Origin: Blasia pusilla
Taxonomy: Eukaryota > Marchantiophyta > Marchantiopsida > Blasiales
Direction of reading: 5' to 3'
DNA: 64,000 nt
Assembly: GCA_050084515.1 (NCBI GenBank)
Contig: CM114272.1
Coordinates: 27,404,001-27,468,000, forward strand
Below the pieces are notes generated by a model. That model ran no database searches. It had not been told where the DNA came from and saw only the letters and a list, made by a program, of their open reading frames with translations. The position numbers and the translations under genes are program-made. Shown here piece after piece: positions 33,125 to 46,300 of the stretch. Positions within the stretch are counted from its first letter, which is position 1, and every line of letters begins with the position of its first letter.

Positions 33125-34108
33125 TCACTTGAAAAGTTCAATAGAAAGACCATCCAAATCCTCTAAGTTGAGCATGCGAGGTAGAGTATCAAAAGCTTTC
33201 TTGAAATCGATGAAGCCGCAAAACAAAGCTTTTCCATTGCCCTTAGATTTCTCCCATAAAACACGCAAGGCCAAGATATGGTCGATGGTGTTGTATGTTG
33301 GACGAAAACCAGCTTGGACCCGTGCTCTCTTTTGGAAAGTCTCAGTCCATGCGCTCAACTTCGACTCCACCAATTTCCCAAACAACTTGGCAAAAACACT
33401 ACCCACCATGATAGTGCGATAGTTCGTTACCAAGTCCTTCCTTCCTGATTTGTGAATAGGAACAATCTCCCCTAGCGACCAGGTTGAAGGAAAACCATAG
33501 ATAGCAGCATCACCCAATACTTTGGTGAGGATCGGACCAATACAATGTCCTCCCCACTTAAAAAGTTCAATAGAAAGACCATCCAAATCCTCACATTTAC
33601 CATTCGCCAATCTTCTTAGTTGAGTCATCACCTCTCGTTCAGAGAATAAGCCAGGTATTCCTTCACAACGTGGCATAGATGTAGCATCGGGAAGGAAATA
33701 GAGCTTTTCGGCAAAAGATATCAAAGAATTGGGATCAAGAATAGGTTTTGAAGACCGTACTACTAACCGTCTCCAAAATGATTTGGGGTCCTCATGTAGC
33801 TCCCTTGTCAAGGACTCTTGTTTCCGCCGCAAGAAAGCTCGTTTCTTAGATTTCACCAAGTATTTGTAAAGGCTCGTCATAATAAGCCGACTTGGGATAT
33901 CCAAAGATTTATCAACTGATCGTGCCCTTGCTTGCTTGCATTCAGAATCTAACCACCCATTACAAGGCAGCTTCCTGGCACTTCTATCCCTGTGGCACGA
34001 AAAGAACTTAGATGCACTATTTTTGAGCAATTCGGTTAGTTGCATACTTGCCGTGCTTGGATCCGGGCTCCATACAATGCGAGTCAAGAGTTCTTGTAAA
34101 TGTACCAT
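33125..34108 (-). pseudogene. LINE RT N-terminal frame
   Basis: 327 codons from VHLQELLTRIVWSPDPSTAS through the DRSARKLPCNGWLDSECKQ and IVPIHKSGRKDLVTNYRTI motifs to FCGFIDFKKAFDT, in one frame. It is less altered than the composite copies here, and it ends inside the duplicated segment. Confidence 0.78.
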
Positions 34109-34902
34109 ATAAAGATCTTTTTTTCCAGGATCTAAGCGAAGCTAAAGTAGATTGACATGTCGATAGAGGAATGGCCTTTGACAGTGAGAGAGTAAACAAG
34201 AGAGGTGCATGATCTGATTCAGGCTGAGGTTCTAGAATATCAAATGTAGAGATAAGAGAGCTATCAGCGGGCGAGGACAGAAGATAATCGATGGTGCTAG
34301 TGCCGGTAGAGGAGAAACACGTATTGGAGTGAGAGTTGGGAAAATGAGAGGTTCCATTAAGAACTTTCAAATTACAAGTGGCTCCAAAGGTTAAAAAATA
34401 CTTTGTCAAAGGATTTGTAGAAAGATCTCAAGAGATTCTAGACCACAAACCATCCTCATATTCTTCGAGAAGAGGAGAAATCAAGGAATCACTGAATTGG
34501 GTAAATTGAGCAGTACGTGTGCGAGCATTGAAATCTCCAACTAGAAAGACTTCACCTTTGCTTTGATATTTGAGAACATCCCCAATAAGTCGATGGAACG
34601 GTTGACTTCGATTGTGAGTGCATGTTGAGTAGATAGGCATGGAGAGTGGTGCAAAATAACAAACCGCCAAATAACAATAAGATCCCCAACCAAACCAAGA
34701 CGTAGCCAATGATATTGACCCCGATATCTTGATCTTCTAGATGAATGAGAGGTAGAAATTGAGACCTGATGAAAATAGCAATACCGCCATAACCCTTCCC
34801 CGCCGTTGCCTTCTTTGATTCCATGTCGATCCTACCAAAGTAAGCCCTTGCATCTCTCAAGGTTGATGCAATAGTATTGCTCTCATGTTCCCAAGTCTCC
34901 AC
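34017..34902 (-). pseudogene. LINE APE-type endonuclease, all motifs visible in three frames
   Basis: Frames 34902-34552, 34709-34428 and 34409-34017 together show VETWEHESNT, the GYGGIA segment, VLKYQSKGEVFLVGDFNAR, STIDYLLSS and ESDHAPL. These are the catalytic and substrate motifs of the APE-like LINE endonuclease. Frameshifts near 34800 and 34560 and a stop near 34420 break it. Confidence 0.75.
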
Positions 34903-35034
34903 AATATTAATAATATCTCAAGCCATCTCCCAAATTGGTAGAGCACTCACATACTTTGTTGTTGAAAGGCCTCGTATATTCCACATCAACACTCTCAGTT
35001 TCTTGGATTGCTAGGTTGATAACTCTCTTTTTCT

Positions 35035-35367
35035 CTAGGTAACAATTGCTCGACCATCACGTAGATAAGCAATAAAACCTGCTTCTTGAGCCTCTTTGAC
35101 CTTTGCAAGCTCCTTTCTCCTAGCTTCGACTTGTAGAGGTGCGAGATCAGGATCCAACCATATCCTCCGTCCTTTGAGAATGGCCTTGTTAGCCATGGCA
35201 GTATCACGTTGAGTTTGATCAACAAACTTGACTAGAATGGCACGAGGTTGTGTGCCCGTTTTCCCAATGCGAAAAGCTTGAGCCAAGTCCGGGTTATGAA
35301 CATGAAGTGTATCAACCAAGAACTTGGTGACAACACTCTTCACATCTTCGCTCTCTGTTTCCGGCAA
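35035..35367 (-). pseudogene. LINE ORF1, RRM-like and C-terminal domains
   Basis: 110 codons from LPETESEDVKSVVTKFLVDT to the end of LRDGRAIVT, where a TAG cuts the last few residues. Upstream, ENQFSRRKNVRI is followed by a stop codon in place of Ser, so the ORF1 of this copy is broken at one base. Confidence 0.77.
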
Positions 35368-36102
35368 ACCTTAGATTCTCACATTCTTTCTACGGGAAAA
35401 TTGGTTTTCTTTTTCTATCTCTTGCTCTTGACAGAAAGAGATATGAGCAACCTTTGTAGCTTCCGCATAAGATTTCATTTTCACTTCTAAAGTTTCAACA
35501 ACTCTAAAGGTATATTTCATAGTTTCATGCCAGAAAGAGAGAATGAATGAATGAAACGATTGAGAGAGAGATGGTAGTACCTAGCTTTTGATAAGCTCTC
35601 CAGTGCCAATAGTGCTTTGCTTGAGAGGATGCTGAAAAGGTGGAGTACGTTGGGCTTTGTGTTTGCAGGTGTGGCTGGAAAAGAGGTTCTTAGGCGCGGT
35701 GCACACATCGGAGTGGTTCTACACTGCCGATTGCAGCATCAAAACTGGTCTTATTGCCACTGTTATCGTTTCACAGGTTCTACTAAGCTCATCTTTAATT
35801 TTCTCCCGCTCACTTGTCGTGATCTCTTGTTGTTGTTCTGGCCTCTTTTCCTGCAATGTGAATTGACGAAAATTGGCTCGCACTTGGTCGAGGAAAGAAA
35901 ATTTCTTGGCAGTATACTTGCCCAATGCAATGTAGGAATGCGGAGCCTAAATTTTGCTGATAATCACTAGTTTTGCTAGCCATCTCGTAGCTAATATGTA
36001 TGGAGGTGCATAGTGGATATTGGGAGCAAGAATTTTGCAGAGTTTTGTTTCAGCTCGTGGACTCCCATTTTAAAAGAAATGCTATAGGTTCTCTTCTTCG
36101 AG

Positions 36103-36525
<423 letters not shown>

Positions 36526-38329
36526 GAGGGGGGATCACTCGTTCAAAGTGAGCTAGAACAGTCTAGTCTGATGTGGTGGTCCGTGGGTCGGGTCGGGTTC
36601 AAACCCTCAGAATTTGAGCTAAGAGGACCAGGTGGGCAGAGTGGGAGTGATAATGAGCAGGGTCTTGCTCTCCCGGCGTCCCCTAGTGTGCATTCCTTCG
36701 TTTCTACGAGCAACCATCCAAGACCAACATACAAACACAAAACACGAAGAGTAGAAAAAAGAAAGGTAGAAAGCATAGCCAGTGTATCCGACTACTCCCT
36801 CCGACCCTTCCATTTATCTTTGATACCGAGGTAGGTATGCTGTCGGGTGTCTTGAAGCTCATTGTGCATTGTTGGTGCTATGATCTTTGAACTAGAACAT
36901 GCAACAATTGAAATGGGTGGATAGGCTATTTCATGAGTCAGTAAGGCGTGTAGGCAGGATCCCAAGAGGTGGTTGTGATAGGATTTTTCTTGTAATAATA
37001 TGGCTTCCTTGCTTTCTACTTCCACTTTACATTCGAGAGGACACTAGTGCAGAGAAAATTTCATGGCAATTTCATAGGATTCTCGATCTAGTTTTTGGTG
37101 GGGAGCGGGTTCAGTGTGAGGAGAAGAGCTTGAGAACCTAGGGCTTGTCGGCTGCCTCACGTGGGACCTTATGTTCATCGGATTTGTCTTCTACTAGATC
37201 ATGCATGTAAAGGAGAGAATTGGCTTTCGGGTTTATTAAGTTGAAGTTTTGATGGTTTGCGGGGATTATTCCAGTTGATTTTGTGCTTCATCTAATGCGT
37301 TTTCTGCCTATTCCCAACCCGGAGCTACAATTTCCTAGTTTTATGCCCTCAATGTTGGGCTCCGATTATTCGGCAGAGAAGGTGTCTAATCATTTCTGTC
37401 GCTGTACAAGCACATGCATCGTTTGGATTTGCCACATTTCATTTCCGAGTAAAACATTGCTGAGAGACGATACTCAGTCTTCTCAATAGAGGGGTCTCTC
37501 TTTCCTTTTTAGAGAGAGAATTGGTCGAAAACATTGGGGTCGAGTGGACAGACTTGTCCTTTGATCCGAATGCTCCTTACCTGGTTGAGGTCGTTTATTA
37601 CTCGGGACGTGTGCGGGAGGCTGCTCATTCTAATTTCTCACTTTTCACGTAGGCTGGGACTCTCGATTGCATAGGCTTCCATCCAAGCGTAGTTAAAGGC
37701 TTAATCACCACTGTTTATGCCATATGTTCGCCCATCTTTGTCTCTTGTTGCCTGGACATATTTTGAGCATTGTATTCAGATCTGTGAGGCAAGAAGGTCT
37801 CGCTACTAGTTTCATTTCAAACATTTGGTGGCCAACAATCCAAGAGCATGATAGGATAAAGCATTGCTCATGCACAATTTCTGTGGGATATGTAGCCCCA
37901 GACTTGAAAAGTATAGATCGTGGATGGAATGAGTGTATTTAAAGAGTTGGATTTCTTTTGGTGTGTGCCATATTTCCATTCTTCTGTAATTTGATTCATG
38001 TGCATGAAGTCATCTCAACCTTGCATTAGCTTGGCTGAAGCTGTGGTCGTCCTCCCATGCTTTTTGGATTTGAGCCTTGAACCCAAGACCTCAGGTAGAT
38101 CCATTGACCCACAATCTCTAGAATTTCCTTGCTCAATCCTTGTTCATACATTGTAACTACTGAGTTGTTAGGAGTCAAGAGCCAAAGATGACTCTTCTAC
38201 TTTTTTGCAGATTTATTTCCATTCCCGGCTTATTGCAAGATTCCCATAGTGCCTTCAGATAGAAGCTCTCACTCTCATAGCCATTCCCTCACTCTTACAG
38301 AACAACCCAATTTCTCCTAAACATATTGG

Positions 38330-38606
38330 ATCAGTTGATAAATCTTTGGATTTCTCCTAAACACAATCCTAAATCTCAAAAGAGAGCACGCGTCCAAGCT
38401 GGTTTTCGACCATATCTCGGCCTTGCGTGTTTTATGGGAGAAATCTTAAATGGGCAATGGAAAAGCTTTGTTTTGCGGCTTCATCGATTTCAAGAAAGCT
38501 TTTGATACTTTAGGATATTTTTCAAGGCCAGTGAATGAATGACTTGTAATGTGTGTTTCAACCTTTTGACCCTTTGGGTCCCACGCGCTTGATCTATTTA
38601 CCATTT
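38330..38606 (+). mobile_element. LINE fragment, RT joined to 3' UTR
   Basis: A 22-bp LINE snippet (GTTGATAAATCTTTGG region) and a filler precede RT sequence from AAAAGAGAGCACGCGTCC to AAAGCTTTTGATACT. This passes directly into the 3' UTR and tail. It shares the variant AATCTTAAATGGGCAATGG with the copy at 40060, so it is a deletion derivative of that subfamily. Confidence 0.75.
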
Positions 38607-38822
38607 CCAAATCTGTTGCGGATGTTCAAGAGAAGGCGTCATCATTAGCGACTATTCCCAATAGTTCAGGATTGCACGAGGTTGTGGAAACTTTAGAAGT
38701 GAAAATGAAATCTTATGCTGAAGCTACAAAAGGTTGCTCATATATATCTCTTTCTGTCAAGAGCAAGAGATAGAAAAGGAAAACCAATTTTCCCGTAGAA
38801 AGAATGTGAGAATCTCTCAGGT

Positions 38823-39104
38823 TTGCCGGAAACAGAGAGCAAAGAGGTGAAGAGTGTTGTCACCAAGTTCTTGGTTGATACACTTCATGTTCATAACCCG
38901 GACTTGGCTCGAGCTTTCCGTATTGGGAAAACGGGAACACGACCTCATGCCATTCTAGTTAAGTTTGTTGATCAAACTCAACGTGATACTTCCATGGCTA
39001 ACAAGGCCATTCTCAAAGGACGGAGGATATGGTTGGACCCAGATCCACACACCGCAAGTTTGCAACTAACCGGATTGCTCAAAAACAGTGCATCTAAGTT
39101 CTAA
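38823..39104 (+). pseudogene. LINE ORF1::ORF2 fusion frame (second example)
   Basis: 93 codons: ORF1 RRM-like domain (LPETESKEVKSVVTKFLVDT, ARAFRIGKTGTRPHAILVKF), then GRRIWLDPDPHTASLQLTG. The fusion point is the same as near 5280. The frame is cut by the LINE insertion at 39103. Confidence 0.72.
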
Positions 39105-39295
39105 GTGCCTTATAATTTAGGTTGTTATCTTAGGGACGTCATCATTCATCGCTCAACTGCTCTAGGCTGTAGCTAGGAGAAGGTCTTAAGGATCTTTTTC
39201 AGGGTCAGTGAATGAATGACTTGTAATGTGTTTTTCAGCCTTTTGACCCTTTGGGTCCCACGGGCTTGATCTATTTACCATTTACCATTTACCAT
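39103..39295 (+). mobile_element. Short LINE inserted in a LINE
   Basis: ORF2 end, 3' UTR and tail lie between AAGTTCT and TTTCGCGG. Joining the flanks restores the host LINE reading with no lost or duplicated base that I can detect. Confidence 0.82.
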
Positions 39296-39506
39296 TTTCG
39301 CGGCGCAGGGCTATATAGAAGTGCTAGGAGGCTGCCTTGTAATTGGTGGTTTGACTCTGAATGCAAGCAAGCAAGGGCAAGATCAGTTGATAAATCTTTG
39401 GATGTCCAAAGTCGGCTTACTATGACGAGACTTTACAAATGCTTGGTGAGATCTAAGAAACGAGCTTTCTTGCGGCGGAAGCAAGAGTCCTTGACAAGGG
39501 AGGGAG

Positions 39507-39956
39507 TTGCATGAGGACCCCAAATCATTTTGGAGACGGTTAGTAGTGCGGTCTTCAAAACCTACTCTTGATCCCCCCAAGTCTTTGATATCTTTTGCCG
39601 AGAAGCTCTATTTCTTCCCCGACGCTACATCTATGCCACGTTGTGAAGGAATACCTGGCTTCTTCTCCGAAGTAGAGGTGATGACTCAACTAAGAAGATT
39701 AGCAAATGGTAAATGTGAGGATTTGGATGGTCTTTCTATTGAACTTTTCAAGTGGGGAGGAGATTGCATCGGACCGATCCTCACCAAAGTATTGGGTGAT
39801 GCTGCTATCTATGGTTTTCCTTCAACCTGGTCGCTACAGGAGATCGGTCCTATTCACAAATCAGGATGGAAGGACTTGGTGACAAACTATCGCATTATCA
39901 TGGTGGGTGGTGTTTTTGCCAAGTTCGTTTGGGAAATTGGTGGAGTCAAAAGTTGA
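39507..39956 (+). pseudogene. LINE RT N-terminal frame
   Basis: 149 codons from HEDPKSFWRRLVVRSSKPTL to TNYRIIMVGGVFAKF. It frameshifts at an extra C in AAGTTCGTTTGGG. Upstream, 39290-39506 encodes SARRLPCNWWFDSECKQARA in a neighbouring frame. Confidence 0.7.
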
Positions 39957-40347
39957 GCACATGGACAGAGTCTTTCCAAAAGAGAGCACGCGTCCAAGCT
40001 GGTTTTCGCCCAACATACAACACCGTCGACCATATCTCGGCCTTGCGTGTTTTATGGGAGAAATCTTAAATGGGCAATGGAAAAGCTTTGTTTTGCGGCT
40101 TCATCGATTTCAAGAAAGCTTTTGATACTGTACCTTGTAATAAGCTCTTATGGGAAAGGCTGCAAGCCATTGGAGTACCACCAAATCTCCTAGCAGCCGT
40201 GGCCACGTTACACCATTCCGTTCGGGCCAAGATCAAAGGTTCACAAACTCAAGAGATCTTGAGTACCATCGGAGTCATTCAAGATTGCCCTCTCTCTCTC
40301 CCCCCCCTACCCTATTTGGATTTTTCATAGATGATATCGAAAAGTGA

Positions 40348-40752
40348 ATGGAGGAATACCATCCACCATCTTACCATAGTGAAGGTGTCAAGCTCGGGGA
40401 CTTTGTCATCAAAGCTCTATTGTATGGAGATGATATCGTATTACTCGCACGTGATGGCATCAGTTTACAGAAACACCTCGACACTTTGGCAAGGTTTTGT
40501 ACCCAAAATCAGATGGAGGTTAGTATGGACAAGTCTAAAGTCATTATAGTGGGTACTAGATCCAAGTTCTCGTTCTTTTTCAAAGGTCTACAATTAGAAC
40601 AAGTGAAGAGTTACAAATATCTAGGCATCGACTTCTCTCATGACTATAGTTGGGCACTTTGCGTGCAAAAGAGAGTAGAAGCTGGTTACAAAGCTCTATA
40701 TTCATTTTCAAACCGGGCGTGGAAGAGCTCATCTTGTGTCTTGGGGTCTTAG
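40348..40752 (+). pseudogene. LINE RT palm frame with YGDD catalytic box
   Basis: 134 codons with LLYGDDIVLLARDGI at 40414-40458 (box 40423-40434), CTQNQMEVSMDKSKVIIVG and YKYLGIDFSHDYSWALCVQK. Both catalytic Asp are present, unlike most copies. The frame breaks after KALYSFSNRAWKSS. Confidence 0.77.
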
Positions 40753-40904
40753 GAGATTCTTGTTTAGGAGCTTAGTGTTGCCGGTGGTCTTACATGGGAC
40801 CCAAGTTTGGGGCCCTAGTTGAAAGAAGACAGGTTGGGAGCGCGTGGAGAGGGTGCAAAAGATCTTTCTACAAGAAGAATTGGGTGTGAGAAACCAAACT
40901 CCGT

Positions 40905-41405
40905 ATGCTATTAACACTTCATTGCGGAAACAGGTTGTCTTCCTCTAGAGGCTCAACTCAAGCTCTTCACTTGACCATCACTTACATCGCAAGGGTGAGA
41001 TCTCTTGATATTTCTCGCCTCCCTCATCAAGCTTTGCGAGCCACGCGTTCCATAGGGCGGATGGCGGATGTGGTGACTTGGTCTCCAAAGTGGAATGTGG
41101 CGGAACGCGATTGGGAATTGAAACCGATGGCACTCCGCGAGCATCTACAGAAGCAAATTCTCAACATTATTTTGAGCAGCCCGGGCACCAAAATGGAGTT
41201 TTATCAACTCCATGTTAATCCTATGCTTGTATATTGTGAACAAGGATACCTACTTGCGGGGATCTCCACGTTCTTACGTCGTATTATCGCACGACATAGA
41301 ACTGGGTCTCATAGGCTAGGAATTGAGGAAGGACGATGGTTTAATATTGATAGAAGTGAACGAATTTGTAGGTTGTATATGTGCCGGAGCGCGATTGGGC
41401 CTTGA
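40905..41405 (+). pseudogene. LINE ORF2 C-terminal frame
   Basis: 166 codons from the HLTITYIARVRSLDISRLPH region to GRWFNIDRSERICRL. It loses the knuckle because the sequence jumps back to a C-terminal-domain segment at about 41376. Confidence 0.7.
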
Positions 41406-41608
41406 AATCGATGGCACTCCACGAGCATCTACAGATGAAATTACTCAACATTATTTGGAGCAGCCCGGGGACAAAAATGGAGTTTCATCAACTTAATGTT
41501 AATCCTTTGCTTGTATATTGTGAACAAGGATACCTACTTTCCGGGATCTCAAATTTACTCGCACGTGATGGCATCAGTTTACAGAAACACCTCGACACTT
41601 TGGCAAGG

Positions 41609-43332
41609 ACCTCCCTCTCTCCCAAACTGAGAGCCTCTCACCCGCACACTCCCCCTCTATCCCTCTCTCTTTCTCTTTGTGTCTCTCAAACACGAATGCT
41701 CATTGAAATGCGACTTAATGGGTGTCTCAAAATTATCGTGCGCTCATCTCCGCAATTGAGGTGAGGCAGCGTGAGCTTCGCATCTCATAGGCCCAAGGTT
41801 GCGATCATCTCATCTCACCTCATCTCATCTGAGCTGATTCGATCGCAACACAGGGAAGACAAGGTAAAGGATATACACAATAGACAGCAAAAGAGAGAGA
41901 TCGTGTGGAAAAACCCTCTCAAAGATCATATTAAATTAAATTCAAAATTTTTATTTTTTAACTACTAAATTTTAATTTGACGCCAATGCATTGCACGAGC
42001 ATTCTTACTGGTGTCTTCTTTTCTATGTGGATTGTAGACTACTATACACGGTCACAAAATTGGTTTGTGTCCCTTCTTTGTGTCTTTCGTCATCGGTTTG
42101 TATCGAAGACTTAAATTATAATACACTTTTTAAATTTTGTATATTGTGGATCTCTCTTTTACACATGAGTACATTTATATTTTCGTAGTATTATTTATTA
42201 ATAATACCCCACCCCACGGTTGGGATCGCCACACTAGTTCATTCATGCACGGACATCTTACTAGTCCCGATCACGGACGTCCGTGGAGGTGTTCCGAGGG
42301 ACGGATGAGCTCTACCACAGTACTACCCTCTACTACAGTCCTATACGCGGTGCGTCTTAGCTGTAGTCCTAAGGCAGCGGCATGCATACGTCCGGTATAT
42401 CCCATCCTACATCGGAAGATCCTCGCTCTCAGTCTCCACGTACGACCACGATACGTTTCCCGGCGGGGTTCATTCGTTCGTTTGTTGCTTCGTTCATTCA
42501 TGGAGCGTTGGCAGGGGCCCTGCCTCCTGCGCCACTTCCCTTCGCAGGCACGATTTGCGCGGCCTCTTTTAGCGGGGCACTCTTAGACCATGTGTTTGCG
42601 GCACCGTGGGTGGGAGAACCTTTGAACCATGAATGCTTGAGAGGGGTTGCGTGGCATGTGTCGGCGGCAGAGTGGAGAAGCTTGAACGCTCGGAAGGAGT
42701 AAAGGATGTGCCAAGTGGAAATGACAAGCGGGGCGTGCAGCCGCTCGCCAACACCTTGTCGCGGATACTGACAGGACTCCCAGACCAGTGCGGAATTAGG
42801 TGATGACTAGTCTGCCTTAAGTCGATTACTGAAGCTGGGAAATTAGGGTTCCTGCAGTGGTCCTTGGTAATCTTGGGTCAGCAGGAGGATCGTAGACATC
42901 CATATCTCCTCATATAGTACGAACGGTTGCTCAGTACTGGAGTTCCTGGCCCGGGGCTTTGGCGTGGGCATAGCATATCCTGGAATCGGGTGCTCCTGGG
43001 AAGTAAGCGGATGCAAAACCCTTCCTTCCCGGCGGATTTAGATTTCGTAATGAACCAGATCGACATTATCCTTATATGAGGCTTTATTCGTGCAGATGGA
43101 ACGGGATCGGAATTCTCGAATTTTTGTGCTACTGTGAGTAGTGTACGTACTGTGGATGAGGCATGCGGCTTGTCACGTGAAAGCACACCGTCCCAATTTT
43201 ACCACACATTTTCAATGCGCATGTCTAAGAATTCGCTTGTCTAACGTTGTCCGTTGATGTCCTAGATACGAGTAAAAGCGCAGCGATTGTCAAAGGAGAG
43301 GGAGCTACGGTAGTGGAAGGCCGTTTGACATC
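41609..43332. other. Upstream region of the MTM1-like gene
   Basis: 41609-41930 is CT-rich, 41930-42200 is AT-rich and 42230-43332 is GC-richer. The last part probably carries promoter and 5' UTR of the carrier gene. Frames at 42137-42702 and 42878-43186 have no recognisable domain. Confidence 0.45.
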
Positions 43333-46300
43333 ATGGTCGCCGAAGGCGCTCCAGCTCCTCAATCGCCATCGTCATATGCGCTGCACATATTAAGACTTGA
43401 CAGTACAGGGGCTGTAAATTCCAGCTCTGACAATAAAGGACACATCAAAGCTGCAGAATCGAAAGGCCTAGACGATAGAAATGAAGTCTTGGAAATGGAA
43501 GGGCCTCAATTGAGGGATGTCAATATCAGGGAAAAGGCTGTGTCTGCTGCGGGTGCCGCGTTTCTTTCTGCCGTGCTAGTGAATCCTCTTGATGTTGCTA
43601 AGGTAAGTTTTTTTTGACATACCTTGGTCTCGTCGTCTGACTTGGGTGCTACGTTTTCTAATCGCAATCCAGCTGAAGAGAAAGAATCCTAATCAATAAT
43701 CAGGTTACAAACCTTAGATTTCAAGGCTTTTAAAGAACTACCCCTCATTTTTCTCTGTTCGAATCTCGAGGACGGAGAGATGCTGTACTCACCATCCGCA
43801 TAGAGATCTGTTTCAAGAATTTGCTAAAGCTGTTGTTGGCTTCTTTCCAGACAAGATTGCAGGCTCAAGCAGCAGGGGTTGACTACAATGCCGTGGCATG
43901 GCAGCAGATTCCAAGGCCCATAGACTCAGTTGGTTTTGAAAAGGTGAGCTACGAAATTGATTTGGGTTCTATCATCCCTCCAGCAGAAGCTCATAGCCTT
44001 GTGCAACATCAAAGAAAATTCTTTGGTTTCTCACTGTGTTCTATAAATTTCTGAGACACTTGAACTGAACGCACTCTACTTGTAGAGTTAAGAGACTTTA
44101 GTAGGTTCACTGTGACTGTGGGTCATCATTGCCAGTGATGTGCAATGCCAATTCGAAGGTGCTAGGTAATTGACGATGATGTGTGAAAACAGTGACTAAA
44201 GCAACGTATTTATTTTGGTCTTGGGTTCAGCTTTATTTACAAGCATCTGCAGTGTTTTCAATACTAACATGTAGAGTCAACTTCAGATTTGCTAGGTAGA
44301 TTTGGTTGTGAACCTTTGTCCTTGCGCCTGCAAATTATTACAGGTGCAAGGATCCTGAACCCTTGTAAACTGTTTGGACCCATGACAAATTTTTTGAGTG
44401 TGTTGTACATCAGGCTACCAATGGAGGAAGATGCCCCCCGGTATGTCCTCGTTTAGGCAATTCTGGAGTTGCACCTCTTTGTCCTCCAGCATGCTTCGAA
44501 TATAAAAGCACCTGGGACGTTTTTACCAAAGTCATTCGGCAGGTTAGACACCTTACCTTGATTCAGTTCCATAGTACCGACATTTTTCAGTGTACTCAAT
44601 TGAGGCTTTTGGTGGTATTGTACTAATTGTTGGCAATATTTTACAATTTTCTCGTTTTCATATGCATGTGATGGGTTGTTAATTGAGCCTATGGTCCTTA
44701 TGATGTCTTTATTGAGCCTACGGTCCTTTTTATGATGTGGTTTTTAGCCTTTTGACCTTTTGGGTCCTCCGGGCTTGATTTACTCACCATTTACCATTTA
44801 TTTGGAGATCAAAAGTGGAGTTCAAATTAAATTTATTCAAAGTAAAATGCTCACATTTCAGTCTTTGATTACTTCTTTTCAAACTGCAGGAAGGGTTTTT
44901 TAGACTTTGGAGAGGCACAAATGCAGCACTTGCTATCGCAATTCCAACGGTAATCTTTGTTTCTTGCTTCTCTGCGACTGAAATTATGCAGTGTAGCTTG
45001 AGGTTGGATTTGTCTCAATAGTTCTCTGCCCCCATGCTCACCCCAAAGATAGTTTTGAATTTTCTTTATGGCTTGGAGTGTTTGAAATGTACCTGGATGA
45101 CTGAAAACCAATGACAATATGTACATGGACTAGGTTTGACAATGGTGTTTGGGTGAAAGAATCTATGTTGACAGTAGAAGTTTTTAATTCGTTGCATCTT
45201 CTTTGCAATAGGATTTTTACAGAACTGAAGCATTAGTCATGAGTGGGTTTTGTTTGAATACCTGTTTCAGATAATCTGAATGTTTTACTGGAGAGGTATA
45301 TCGGAAGATGATCTGGGATTAATAATGTACTTAGTAGTTGGTGCTGTTGAATAGGTGGGGATCTATTTACCATGTTATGATGTGTTGCGTGAATCACTCG
45401 AGGAGTTTTCAAGCACAAGTGCTCCACGTCTTGAGCCTTACGCACCACTGTTGGCAGGATCGGCTGCAAGATCGGTTGCTTGTATCGTCTGCTCACCTCT
45501 TGAACTTGCCAGAACACGGATGCAGGTAATCAACTTAGATTTTGTGAATTATGCGTGTTTATTCTCCCTAGGTTTTAAAATCTTACAAGAACCCCCATTC
45601 ATGGATCAACCATCTTGCTACCAGTTTGGATTTGCCATGGATCGATGGCATACTTTTCAGTCTTTGTTTAGTAGTTGCTGAATAGTGAAGGGAAGCCACT
45701 ATAGAGTAGATAAGCTTGATTGGCTGCTTGAAATCTAGTCTCTTTGGTGTCAAGTTTGGTTGTTGAAGAAAATACCAATGCAACTTTGTTGCACCTCAGG
45801 TGGTAGATCAGGGAATATTGTCTAGAACCGTTGGCCAGATGGTACTCTGGTCCTAGTGGTTGTGTTCACTATGAGTTGAGCAAGTTTCTATGGGCCTAAC
45901 ATTAGATTTGCGGGTGACAAATAAGTGATCTCTTTCTGACATTCTGCATAGTCTACTCAGCGTCTATGAAATCAAAACTCTTAGATTTTTCTAAGGGGCA
46001 TTTTAGAAAACTTGGGTCTTACACAGAAGAGGCATTTTATGGTTCATACATCCAAATGTTCCATTTGCTCTGCAGAAAAGTGGGTTGCTTTTAACACATC
46101 TGTTTTGGTGGGATTTTGGTAGGCAAGGAGAGAGATAAGAGGTGGTACCAAACCTCCAGGTGTGGTCACTATTCTGAAAGGAGTTACCTCTACTATGACA
46201 AGTGCAAGCACCCCCTGTGAGTTGATCATAGGAAATGACTGGAACTCCTGTCACATTGTCTGACTTGGGCTATTGGAATTTCTGCAACTTAACAGTATGT

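Larger units (their letters stand above)
32867..35502 (-). mobile_element. LINE copy, ORF1 to RT, with a tandem RT duplication
   Basis: Minus sense from ORF1 (near 35500) through a nearly whole endonuclease to RT. It has the ancestral AAGAAAGC at the FKKAFDT motif near 33200. After FDTLPRMLN the sequence jumps back to LEDLDGLSIELFK and repeats about 300 bp of RT to QAGFRPT at 32867. There is no tail; it abuts the tail of composite copy 2. Confidence 0.82.
38605..41608 (+). mobile_element. LINE copy with ORF1::ORF2 fusion and YGDD site
   Basis: It starts directly after the preceding tail in ORF1 (CCAAATCTGTTGCGGATG). It carries the same ORF1-to-ORF2 fusion as the copy at 4850 and is interrupted by another LINE at 39103-39295. 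It continues through RT to the C-terminus. From about 41376 sequence of the C-terminal region is repeated, then an RT piece follows. It ends at 41608 without a tail. Confidence 0.8.

Noticed and set aside
23930-35502. One minus-strand LINE (left half 23930-25542, right half 32867-35502) split by everything between
   Set aside because: The coding does meet at QAGFRPT/YNTIDH, but the left part has the extra-A and 7-bp-loss variants and the right part has the ancestral form and a tandem RT duplication, so a single parent element is not supported.
36560-36620. tRNA gene or SINE from a B-box-like GGGTTCAAACC
   Set aside because: No cloverleaf can be formed from the flanks and no SINE 3' end or target duplication is visible.
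42137-43186. Open frames upstream of the carrier gene
   Set aside because: They overlap on both strands, lack domains and have no matching splice sites; likely chance frames in GC-richer promoter DNA.
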